DNA of 64,000 bases from Erythrobacter sp. BLCC-B19 (lineage in GTDB: Bacteria; Pseudomonadota; Alphaproteobacteria; Sphingomonadales; Sphingomonadaceae), in assembly GCF_028621955.1 (NCBI RefSeq), contig NZ_CP117516.1, forward strand, positions 642,001 through 706,000. Reading direction: 5' to 3'. Of the stretch, positions 16,364-23,240 are shown piece by piece. Every line of letters starts with the position of its first letter. The stretch's first letter is position 1. Both the position numbers and the translations under genes were made by a program. Below the pieces are notes generated by a model, which worked only from the letters and a program-made list of their open reading frames with translations, had not been told where the DNA came from and did no database searches.

Positions 16364-17767
16364 ATGGAAGATGTCGAAGCCGTAAATCTCGCTGCCGATT
16401 GGTCCGATATCAGTCAGGGTCTGCGCAAGGATCTGGGTCACCAGCTTCACAGTCAGTGGATCAAGCCGATCCAGCTGGGTGCGCTGAACCGCGAGACCGG
16501 GGCGCTTGATCTCTATCTCCCCACCGAATTTTCGGCCAACTGGGTGCGTGACCGGTTCCACGACCGGCTGCAACTGGCGTGGAGCATCGCGCGCAGCGAA
16601 GTGCGCGAGGTCAACATCATGGTCCATCCGGGCCGCCGCCAGCTGCCCGACCTGCGTCTCGACGATGGCCGCCGCCCCGCCAATGACGGCGCGAGCGCGA
16701 TTGCCATGGCCGCAGGCGCGCTGGGTGATGCGACCTTCACCTCATCGGTCGGGCTCGATGCCTCGCTGACCTTTGCCGCCTTCATCACCGGCGAGGCGAA
16801 CATTCTCGCCTGCAACGCCGCGCAGCGCATGGCGGCGCTCGAACAGCCGCAATTCTCGCCGCTCTATCTCAAGGCGGCGACCGGACAGGGCAAGACCCAC
16901 CTCCTGCACGCGATCGGCCACGGCTATCTCCAGTCGCACCCTCGCGCGCGGATTTTCTACTGCTCGGCCGAGCGTTTCATGGTCGAATTCGTGCAGGCCT
17001 TGAAATCGAGCCAGACGATCGAGTTCAAGGCGCGGCTGCGCAGCTTCGATCTGCTGCTGGTGGACGATATCCAGTTCATCATCGGCAAGGCGAGCGCGCA
17101 GGAAGAACTGCTCTACACGATCGACGCGCTGCTGGCCGAGGGCAAGCGGCTGGTCTTCGCCGCCGACCGCGCGCCCCAGGCGCTGGACGGGGTGGAGCCG
17201 CGCCTGCTCAGCCGCCTGTCGATGGGTCTGGTGGCCGATATCCAGCCCGCCGATATCGAGCTGCGCAAGAAGATCCTCGTCAGCAAGCTCACCCGCTTTG
17301 CGCCGCTGAGCGTGCCCGAAGATGTGGTCGATTTCCTCGCCCGCACCATCACCCGCAATGTGCGCGAGCTGGTTGGCGGGCTCAACAAGCTGATCGCCTA
17401 TGCCCAGCTGACCGGGCAGGACGTGTCGTTGCAGCTGGCCGAAGAACAGCTGACCGACATCCTCAGCGCCAACCGCCGCCGGATCACCATCGATGAAATC
17501 CAGCGCACCGTGTGCCAATTTTACCGCATCGACCGCGCCGAGATGAGCAGCAAGCGCCGCGCCCGCGCGGTGGTGCGCCCGCGTCAGGTGGCGATGTATC
17601 TCTCGAAGGTCTTGACCCCGCGCAGCTACCCCGAAATCGGGCGCAAGTTCGGCGGGCGCGACCATTCGACCGTGATCCACGCGGTGCGCCTCATCGAAGA
17701 CCTGCGCCAGCGCGACGCGGACATGGACGGCGATGTGAGGAGCTTGCTGCGGCAGCTCGAGAGCTGA
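16364..17767 (+). CDS. dnaA: Chromosomal replication initiator protein DnaA
   Basis: 467-residue AAA+ initiator. Domain I begins near ISQGLRKDLGHQLHSQWIKPIQ, and a short domain II linker follows around residues 100-130. Domain III has the P-loop AATGQGKTHLL (residues 171-181), Walker B LLLVDDIQFI and the Arg-finger region RLLSRLSMGLV. Domain IV carries the DnaA signature RDHSTVIHAVRLIE. The P-loop starts Ala-Ala where E. coli has Gly-Gly. The ATG was chosen because conserved sequence begins soon after; an in-frame GTG 18 codons upstream is an alternative. Confidence 0.96.
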   Translation: MEDVEAVNLAADWSDISQGLRKDLGHQLHSQWIKPIQLGALNRETGALDLYLPTEFSANWVRDRFHDRLQLAWSIARSEVREVNIMVHPGRRQLPDLRLDDGRRPANDGASAIAMAAGALGDATFTSSVGLDASLTFAAFITGEANILACNAAQRMAALEQPQFSPLYLKAATGQGKTHLLHAIGHGYLQSHPRARIFYCSAERFMVEFVQALKSSQTIEFKARLRSFDLLLVDDIQFIIGKASAQEELLYTIDALLAEGKRLVFAADRAPQALDGVEPRLLSRLSMGLVADIQPADIELRKKILVSKLTRFAPLSVPEDVVDFLARTITRNVRELVGGLNKLIAYAQLTGQDVSLQLAEEQLTDILSANRRRITIDEIQRTVCQFYRIDRAEMSSKRRARAVVRPRQVAMYLSKVLTPRSYPEIGRKFGGRDHSTVIHAVRLIEDLRQRDADMDGDVRSLLRQLES

Positions 17768-17772
17768 TCCGC

Positions 17773-17850
17773 CACAGGCTATCCCCCAACTTTGCACCAC
17801 TCTTTCGACAGGCCTGCCCACAGGCCTGTCGACAGGCTCTGCACAGGCTG
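17773..17850. repeat. Cluster of short ACAGGC(C)TG repeats downstream of dnaA
   Basis: ACAGGC occurs at 17808, 17820, 17832 and 17843, at steps of 12, 12 and 11 bases, with an outlier near 17774. Two copies contain the palindrome CAGGCCTG and one junction forms CCTGTCGACAGG. The array lies wholly in the 97-base gap after dnaA. Confidence 0.6.
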
Positions 17851-17864
17851 TAAACAGCCCGTCC

Positions 17865-18284
17865 ATGCCTCATCTGCGCCTTTCTCCCGAGCTTATCCAG
17901 CTACCCACCGGCTGGATTCCCGCCCTCCTGCGCGGGGCCAAGTGCCGCTGCCCGCGCTGCGGCGAGGCACCGCTGTTCCGCGCATGGCTCAAGCCGGTCG
18001 ACCGCTGCAGCCATTGTAAGCAGGACTGGTCGGTGCAGCAGGCCGATGATTTTCCGGCCTATATCGGCATCTTCGTGGTCGGCCATCTGCTCGCGCCGGT
18101 GGTGATCGCGATGATTTCGGGCGGCGTGTCGGCGTGGCTGACGCTGGCGATCCTGCTTCCGGTGTCGATCATCATGCTGCTCGCCATGCTCCAGCCGACC
18201 AAGGGCGCGGTGATCGCCTTCCTGTGGTGGCACGGCATCGGCGCCTTCAAGCAGGAGCGGCGCAAGGAGGACAAGACGCCGTGA
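17865..18284 (+). CDS. DUF983 family membrane protein
   Basis: 139 residues. A zinc-ribbon-like pair of cysteine motifs (CPRCGE near residue 30 and CSHCK near residue 48) precedes two hydrophobic helices separated by a short loop (about residues 65-108). This is the DUF983 layout, with motifs LFRAWLKP and DDFPAYIGIFVVGH. The molecular role is unknown. The following ThiF-type gene overlaps its stop as GTGA, so the two are probably coupled. Confidence 0.85.
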   Translation: MPHLRLSPELIQLPTGWIPALLRGAKCRCPRCGEAPLFRAWLKPVDRCSHCKQDWSVQQADDFPAYIGIFVVGHLLAPVVIAMISGGVSAWLTLAILLPVSIIMLLAMLQPTKGAVIAFLWWHGIGAFKQERRKEDKTP

Positions 18285-19054
18285 GCCTCTCGCCAGCACG
18301 GCTCGAACGCTTTGCCCGCCATATCGTGCTGCCCGAAGTCGGCGGCGCGGGGCAGGTGCGCCTCGCCGCGTGCAAGGTCGCGATCATCGGCCTCGGCGGG
18401 ATCGGCAGCCCTGCCCTCCAATACCTCGCCGCGAGCGGGATCGGGCGGCTGGCGTTGGTTGACGATGATGTGGTCGATGTGAGCAATCTCCAGCGCCAGA
18501 CGATCTTCACCACCCGCGATGTGGGCTATGGCAAGGCGGTGTCGGCGCGGCGCTGGCTGGCGAACTTCGATGATGCCTTGCAAGTCGATGTGTCCGACGC
18601 GCGGATCACGCCGGAGAACGCCGCGAGCCTGATCGCGGGCGCCGATCTGGTGCTCGACGGGACCGACAATTTCGCCACCCGCCTCGCCGTCTCGGACGCT
18701 TGCGTTGCCGCAGGTATCCCGCTGCTCTCGGCCGCGGTGGGACGCTTTCAGGGACAGGTCGGCGCATGGGCCGGGCACCTCGACGATCAGGCCTGCTACC
18801 GCTGCTTCGTCGGCGATGCCTTCGACGCCGAGGACTGCGACACCTGCGCCGATGACGGGATGCTCGGCGCGATGGCGGGCTGGGTCGCGACCTTCGCCGC
18901 GATGCAGGCGGTCAAGGTGCTGCTGGCGGGCGTGAGCGCGCTGGGCGATCCGGGCTTTGGCAAGCTCCATATCCTCGACGGGCTCGACCCGGGGATGCGC
19001 GCGATCCGGATTGCCAAGGACCCCGCCTGCCGCGCGTGTGGCTCAGCCGCCTAG
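18281..19054 (+). CDS. ThiF/MoeB/HesA-family adenylyltransferase
   Basis: 257-residue E1-like enzyme that adenylates the C-terminus of a ubiquitin-like sulfur carrier (MoaD, ThiS or similar). The N-terminus RLERFARHIVLPEVGGAGQVRL is typical. GLGGIGSPALQYLAASGIG is the nucleotide-binding loop, DVSNLQRQTIF carries the catalytic Arg, and VLDGTDNFATR is the Asp motif. Zinc ligands are CYRC near residue 168 and CRAC near the C-terminus. A rhodanese domain is absent. Which carrier it serves cannot be told, because no moaD or thiS is adjacent. The GTG start overlaps the preceding stop. Confidence 0.9.
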   Translation: MSLSPARLERFARHIVLPEVGGAGQVRLAACKVAIIGLGGIGSPALQYLAASGIGRLALVDDDVVDVSNLQRQTIFTTRDVGYGKAVSARRWLANFDDALQVDVSDARITPENAASLIAGADLVLDGTDNFATRLAVSDACVAAGIPLLSAAVGRFQGQVGAWAGHLDDQACYRCFVGDAFDAEDCDTCADDGMLGAMAGWVATFAAMQAVKVLLAGVSALGDPGFGKLHILDGLDPGMRAIRIAKDPACRACGSAA

Positions 19055-19744
19055 CACCTCTTCCACCCATTCCGGCACCAGCACGCTCGCCGGGCCGAGG
19101 CGGGTTTCGTGGAAGAAGCGCGAGCCTTCCGAGCGTTCGAGATTGAGTTCGAGGCACCGCGCCCCCGCCCCCCGCGCCTCCTGCACGAAGCCTGCTGCGG
19201 GATAGACCGCACCCGATGTGCCGATGCTGACGAACAGGTCGCAGGTCTCGAGCGCCTGATAGATGCGGCCCATCTGGTAGGGCATCTCGCCGAACCACAC
19301 CACGTCGGGGCGCAGTGTCGGCGCGCGGCAGACGGGGCACGGGGGGCGCTCGATCATGGTGCCGAGCCACGGGGAGCGGGTCTCGCAGGAGGTGCACAGC
19401 GCGCTCTTGAGCTCCCCATGCATGTGCAGCACGCGGGCCGATCCGCCGCGTTCGTGCAGGTCATCGACATTCTGCGTCACCAGCAGCAGATCGCCCGCAA
19501 ACGCCCGCTCCAGCCGCGCCAGCGCGTCATGCGCCGGGTTCGGCGCGACATTGGCGAGCGCGGCGCGGCGCATATCGTAGAAATTGAGCACCAGATTGGG
19601 ATTGCGCGCGAAGCCCTCGGGCGTGGCGACATCCTCCACCCGGTGCTGCTCCCATAGGCCGCCGGCGCTGCGGAAGGTGTCGATCCCGCTTTCGGCGGAA
19701 ATCCCGGCCCCGGTGAGGATGACGATGCTGCGCGGTGTGCTCAT
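19043..19744 (-). CDS. cobB: NAD-dependent protein deacylase, sirtuin class III (CobB/SIRT5-like)
   Basis: 233 residues. GAGISAESGIDTFRSAGGLWE near residues 12-32 is the NAD-binding loop. VTQNVDDLHERGGS and HMHGEL give the catalytic His. A zinc site uses CTSC and CPVC. The Tyr...Arg pair seen in SIRT5-like desuccinylases is present as FYDMRRAAL. GTSGAVYPAAGF is also conserved. It probably removes acyl groups from lysines. It converges on the ThiF-type gene with a 12-base coding overlap and is divergent from dapB across a REP-like inverted repeat. Confidence 0.94.
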   Translation of the reverse strand: MSTPRSIVILTGAGISAESGIDTFRSAGGLWEQHRVEDVATPEGFARNPNLVLNFYDMRRAALANVAPNPAHDALARLERAFAGDLLLVTQNVDDLHERGGSARVLHMHGELKSALCTSCETRSPWLGTMIERPPCPVCRAPTLRPDVVWFGEMPYQMGRIYQALETCDLFVSIGTSGAVYPAAGFVQEARGAGARCLELNLERSEGSRFFHETRLGPASVLVPEWVEEVLGG

Positions 19745-19752
19745 TTTGCCTT

Positions 19753-19862
19753 CCGTTCGGGCTGAGCTTGTCGAAGCCCTGCCCTTTCTTCAAAGGACGT
19801 AGAAGGAAAAGCCGTCGTTGGGCAACGCCCAGCTTCGCTTCCGACAAGCTCAGGACGAACGG
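19753..19862. repeat. REP-like inverted repeat pair between cobB and dapB
   Basis: The left arm at 19753-19776 contains CTGAGCTTGTCGAAG. The right arm at about 19837-19862 is its near-exact reverse complement (CTTCCGACAAGCTCAG), about 60 bases away. The core GAGCTTGTCGAAG is a common intergenic repeat in sphingomonad genomes (established knowledge). As RNA it would form a long stem. Confidence 0.8.
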
Positions 19863-19871
19863 GGAGTGATC

Positions 19872-20603
19872 ATGGCACTGCGATTCGGAGTGATCGGGCA
19901 CAAGGGCCGCATGGGGCAGGCGCTGGAGGTGGCGATTGCTGAGGCGGGGCACGCGCTGTGCGTCGGCGTGGATGCGGGCGGCAGCATCGGGCCGCACGCC
20001 GCGCAGTGCGACGTGCTGGTCGATTTCTCCGCGCCGGATGCGCTCGCAGCCAATCTCGGCGCGGCGAAGGTGGCGGGCAAGCCCATCGTCGTCGGCACCA
20101 CGGGGCTGGAAGAGCCGCATTTCGTCATGCTCGCCGAAGCCGCGCGCGCCATACCGGTGCTGCAATCGGGGAACTTCTCGCTGGGTGTCACGCTGATGGC
20201 CCATCTGGTGCGCGAGGCCGCCGCAAGGCTGGGGCCGGAGTGGGACATCGAGGTGCTGGAAATGCACCACCGCATGAAGGTCGACGCGCCGAGCGGCACC
20301 GCCAAGCTGCTGGGCGAGGCGGCGGCGAAGGGGCGCGGGATCATCCTCAGCGACAACATGGAAAGCGGTCGCCACGGCATGACGGGCAAGCGCGCCGAGG
20401 GCGCAATCGGCTTTGCCACCCTGCGCGGCGGCACCGTGGCGGGCGAACATTCGGTGATCTTTGCCGGGAGCGAGGAGCGCCTCACCCTGTCGCACTCGGC
20501 GGAAAACCGCATGATCTTTGCGCGCGGCGCAGTGCGCGCGGCGGAATGGCTGACCGGGCAGAGCGCCGGGCGCTATACGATGGAAGATGTGCTGGGGCTC
20601 TAG
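19872..20603 (+). CDS. dapB: 4-hydroxy-tetrahydrodipicolinate reductase
   Basis: 243-residue NAD(P)H-dependent reductase of the diaminopimelate/lysine pathway. The dinucleotide-binding loop is GVIGHKGRMGQA near residues 5-16, VVGTTG is conserved, and the active-site signature is EMHHRMKVDAPSGTA near residues 130-145. The ATG is preceded by GGGGAG at a good distance. It is slightly shorter than E. coli DapB (273). dapE of the same pathway is at 27626-28777 but is not in the same operon. Confidence 0.96.
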   Translation: MALRFGVIGHKGRMGQALEVAIAEAGHALCVGVDAGGSIGPHAAQCDVLVDFSAPDALAANLGAAKVAGKPIVVGTTGLEEPHFVMLAEAARAIPVLQSGNFSLGVTLMAHLVREAAARLGPEWDIEVLEMHHRMKVDAPSGTAKLLGEAAAKGRGIILSDNMESGRHGMTGKRAEGAIGFATLRGGTVAGEHSVIFAGSEERLTLSHSAENRMIFARGAVRAAEWLTGQSAGRYTMEDVLGL

Positions 20604-20604
20604 C

Positions 20605-20645
20605 TTGACCGATTAGAGCGCGGGTGTATTATTGGTGTAATACAC
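20605..20645 (+). promoter_or_regulatory. Sigma-70-type promoter overlapped by a palindromic operator, upstream of the M48 protease gene
   Basis: TTGACC (20605-20610), 16 bases, then TATTAT (20627-20632). A perfect inverted repeat GTGTATTA-N6-TAATACAC (20624-20645) covers the -10 and the likely start site, a classic repressor position. AAGGGGA follows at 20646 as ribosome-binding site. Confidence 0.75.
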
Positions 20646-20661
20646 AAGGGGATCTTCAGAC

Positions 20662-21837
20662 ATGACAACAATTCTCACGCCCGCGCAGCAGGCCGCGCAG
20701 ATGGTCGACAGCCTCGGGCCGGAGGCATTGGCGCAGGCGCAGGCCTACACCACCGGCAATCACTGGCTGCTGCTGGGCGGGGTGCTCGTCTCGATCCTCG
20801 TCGCCTTCATCATGGTGCGCCTGAAGCTGCTTGACCGGATCGCGGCCCGCTTTGCCCGGCCCGAGGGGTTCCTCGCGACCTTCACCGTCAGCGCCGGGTT
20901 CATGCTGATCTCCGCCCTCATCGCCCTGCCCTGGACGCTCTACACCGATTGGCACCGCGAGCGCAGCTATGGCCTCTCCAGCCAGCCCCTGGGCGATTTC
21001 CTCGGCCAGATGGCGATCGGCGAGGGGCTCGGCATGGTGATGGGCGGGCTGTTTCTGGCCGGGGTCTATGCCCTGATCCGCAAGACGGGCGCGCGCTGGT
21101 GGCTGTGGAGCGGCGGGCTGGCGGGGGTGACGGTGCTGTTGGCACTGCTGGCCGCCCCGCCGCTGATCGAGCCGCTGTTCAACGAATACAAGCCCGTGCC
21201 ACCGGGCGAGGTGCGCACCGCGCTCGAACAGATCGCCGATGATGTCGGCATCCCGAAAGACCGCATCTTCATGTATGATGGCTCGCGCCAGTCGGATCGC
21301 TTCACTGCCAATGTTTCCGGCATCGGGCCGAGCGCGCGGATCGCGATTTCGGACGTGGCCTTGAAGCAGGCGAGCCTTGCCGAAGTGCGCGCCGTGACCG
21401 GGCACGAAGCGGGGCATTACCAGCTTGGCCATGTGTGGCGCTATGCGGTGATCTTCCCGCTGCTGGCGATGGCGTTCTTCTTCCTGCTCGACCGGCTGTT
21501 CGCCCCGACCGCGCGTCTGCTGGGGAGCGATGCCCGGCTGGACGAGGCGCGCGGCCTGCCTGCCTTTGCGGTGGTCGGATCGATCCTCGGCCTGCTGGTG
21601 ACGCCGCTCACCAACACCCTCACCCGTGTGGGCGAGACCGAGGCCGATCAATATTCGCTGGAGACCGTGAACGAGCCCGATGCGCTCGCCACCGCTCTCG
21701 TGAAGACCGCCGAATACCGCTACCCGCGCCCCTCGGCGATCGAGGAAGCCTTGTTCTACACCCACCCCTCGGTCGAAAAGCGTGCGCTGATGGCGATGGA
21801 GTGGAAGGCAGCGCACCCCAAGGCCGCAGCGAAGTAA
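20662..21837 (+). CDS. M48 family (Ste24/HtpX-type) membrane zinc metalloprotease
   Basis: 391-residue inner-membrane protease. Several N-terminal helices are followed by the zinc motif HEAGH at residues 248-252. Two more helices come next, then the third-ligand region GETEADQYSLE. SRQSDRFTANVSGIG just before the active site is characteristic of the Ste24/CaaX protease group. It probably degrades or processes misfolded membrane proteins; substrates are unknown. A promoter with an overlapping palindrome sits directly upstream, so expression is probably repressor-controlled. The next two genes follow at short spacing. Confidence 0.92.
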   Translation: MTTILTPAQQAAQMVDSLGPEALAQAQAYTTGNHWLLLGGVLVSILVAFIMVRLKLLDRIAARFARPEGFLATFTVSAGFMLISALIALPWTLYTDWHRERSYGLSSQPLGDFLGQMAIGEGLGMVMGGLFLAGVYALIRKTGARWWLWSGGLAGVTVLLALLAAPPLIEPLFNEYKPVPPGEVRTALEQIADDVGIPKDRIFMYDGSRQSDRFTANVSGIGPSARIAISDVALKQASLAEVRAVTGHEAGHYQLGHVWRYAVIFPLLAMAFFFLLDRLFAPTARLLGSDARLDEARGLPAFAVVGSILGLLVTPLTNTLTRVGETEADQYSLETVNEPDALATALVKTAEYRYPRPSAIEEALFYTHPSVEKRALMAMEWKAAHPKAAAK

Positions 21838-21853
21838 CGAGGGGAAAGCGGGC

Positions 21854-22498
21854 ATGGAGGACGATTTCGATGATCTGGCCTATCACCGCGACCATGTGAG
21901 CGCGCTGATCGCGGGGGGCTTTTTCAACGAGGATGACCTCGAAACCTACATCGCCGACATGGCCTTCGATCCCGACGCAGCGCCCTACGCTGCTGCCGTG
22001 CGCGATCACGCCCGCGCGGCCATGGTCGCCAAGCGCGCCGCCGAGGCAGGCTGGCCGGCCGAGACCGATTGCGACCGGCTGGACCGGGCCTTCGCCGCGC
22101 TGGAAGCGGACGGCATCCTCGCGCTCCACAATGCCGGGGTGACCACCAGCGATGCGCATGGCGATGCGTGGGACACCATCGGCCGCAGCCCGCCCGGCCG
22201 CTGGCGGGGCTTTGCCTTCTACCACGGGCAGGACGTGGATCGTGCGGTCGGCGGCGGCGGGCTGTTCATCGGCTTCGATGCCGTGGCCGAGGGCGCTCCT
22301 GCAAAGCAGGCGATCGGGGATGCCATCACTGCCGCGCTTGCTGCCGAGCGCTTAGCCGCGAACTGGAACCGCGATCCCGAAACCCGCATCGAAGTGCCTG
22401 GCATCGTCTGGCAGCGCCGCACCCGCTGGACGCGCCCCGCCCCGTCACCGCAGGCCGGGTCGAGCGGGAACGGCCTTTGGCGGCGATTGTTCGGCTGA
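21854..22498 (+). CDS. DUF6891-like protein of unknown function
   Basis: 214-residue soluble protein with no signal or membrane segment. An acidic N-terminal helical part is followed by WPAETDCDRLDRAFAALEADGILALHNAGVTTSDAH near residues 70-105 and FYHGQDVDRAVGGGGLFIGF near residues 125-145. I associate both with the DUF6891 group, although I cannot check this. The function is unknown. It lies 16 bases after the M48 gene and three bases before nth, so it is probably read in the same transcript. Confidence 0.7.
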   Translation: MEDDFDDLAYHRDHVSALIAGGFFNEDDLETYIADMAFDPDAAPYAAAVRDHARAAMVAKRAAEAGWPAETDCDRLDRAFAALEADGILALHNAGVTTSDAHGDAWDTIGRSPPGRWRGFAFYHGQDVDRAVGGGGLFIGFDAVAEGAPAKQAIGDAITAALAAERLAANWNRDPETRIEVPGIVWQRRTRWTRPAPSPQAGSSGNGLWRRLFG

Positions 22499-22501
22499 GG
22501 C

Positions 22502-23149
22502 ATGACAAAGGACCAGATCTTCGAATTCTTCCGCCGTCTCGCGGAAGACAACCCCTCGCCCCAGACCGAGCTGGAATATGGCAATGCCTATCAGCTGCTG
22601 GTCGCCGTGGCGCTATCGGCGCAGGCGACCGATGTGGGGGTCAACAAGGCCACCCGCGCGCTTTTCCGCGAGGTCGAAACGCCGCAGCAGATGCTCGACC
22701 TTGGCGAGGAGGGCCTCAAGGAGCACATCAAGACCATCGGCCTGTTCAACTCCAAGGCCAAGAACGTGATCGCGCTCTCGCAGATTCTCGTCGATGAACA
22801 TGACGGCGAAGTGCCCGACACCCGCGAGGCGCTGGTGAAGCTGCCCGGCGTGGGGCGCAAGACCGCCAATGTGGTGCTCAATTGCTGGTTCGGGCAGGAG
22901 ACCTTCGCGGTCGACACACACATCTTCCGGCTCGGCAACCGCACCGGCATGGCCAAGGGCAAGACCCCGGATCATGTCGAGGCCAAGCTCGAAAAGCGCG
23001 TGCCCGCCCCCTTCCGCCGGGATTCGCACCACTGGATGATCCTCCACGGGCGCTATGTCTGCAAGGCGCGGCAACCCGAGTGCTGGCGCTGCAAGGTCGC
23101 TGACCTGTGCAGCTTCCGCAAGAAGGTGCTGGAGAACCCGCGCGGCTGA
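22502..23149 (+). CDS. nth: Endonuclease III (DNA glycosylase/AP lyase)
   Basis: 215-residue base-excision repair enzyme for oxidised pyrimidines. The helix-hairpin-helix LPGVGRKTANVVLN carries the catalytic Lys. The catalytic Asp is in FAVDTHIFRLGNR, and the C-terminal 4Fe-4S cluster site is CKARQPECWRCKVADLC. The N-terminus YQLLVAVALSAQATDVGVNKAT is also typical. It starts three bases after the preceding stop. Confidence 0.96.
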   Translation: MTKDQIFEFFRRLAEDNPSPQTELEYGNAYQLLVAVALSAQATDVGVNKATRALFREVETPQQMLDLGEEGLKEHIKTIGLFNSKAKNVIALSQILVDEHDGEVPDTREALVKLPGVGRKTANVVLNCWFGQETFAVDTHIFRLGNRTGMAKGKTPDHVEAKLEKRVPAPFRRDSHHWMILHGRYVCKARQPECWRCKVADLCSFRKKVLENPRG

Positions 23150-23210
23150 TCCGCCTGCGGGTTCCGTTGCAAAACCATACCATTAGGCGGCCTGCGCGAA
23201 TCGGGTTAAC

Positions 23211-23232
23211 CTCCCCGGACATATCAGGGGAG
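23211..23232 (+). promoter_or_regulatory. Hairpin covering the ribosome-binding site of the VWA gene
   Basis: CTCCCC (23211-23216) pairs with GGGGAG (23227-23232) across a 10-base loop. The second arm is the ribosome-binding site of the ATG at 23241. A palindrome GGTTAACC abuts it. Confidence 0.45.
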
Positions 23233-23240
23233 AGAAGCCC

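Noticed and set aside
17808..17850. ACAGGC repeats as a CRISPR array
   Set aside because: Units are only 11-12 bases with no spacers, and no cas gene is present.
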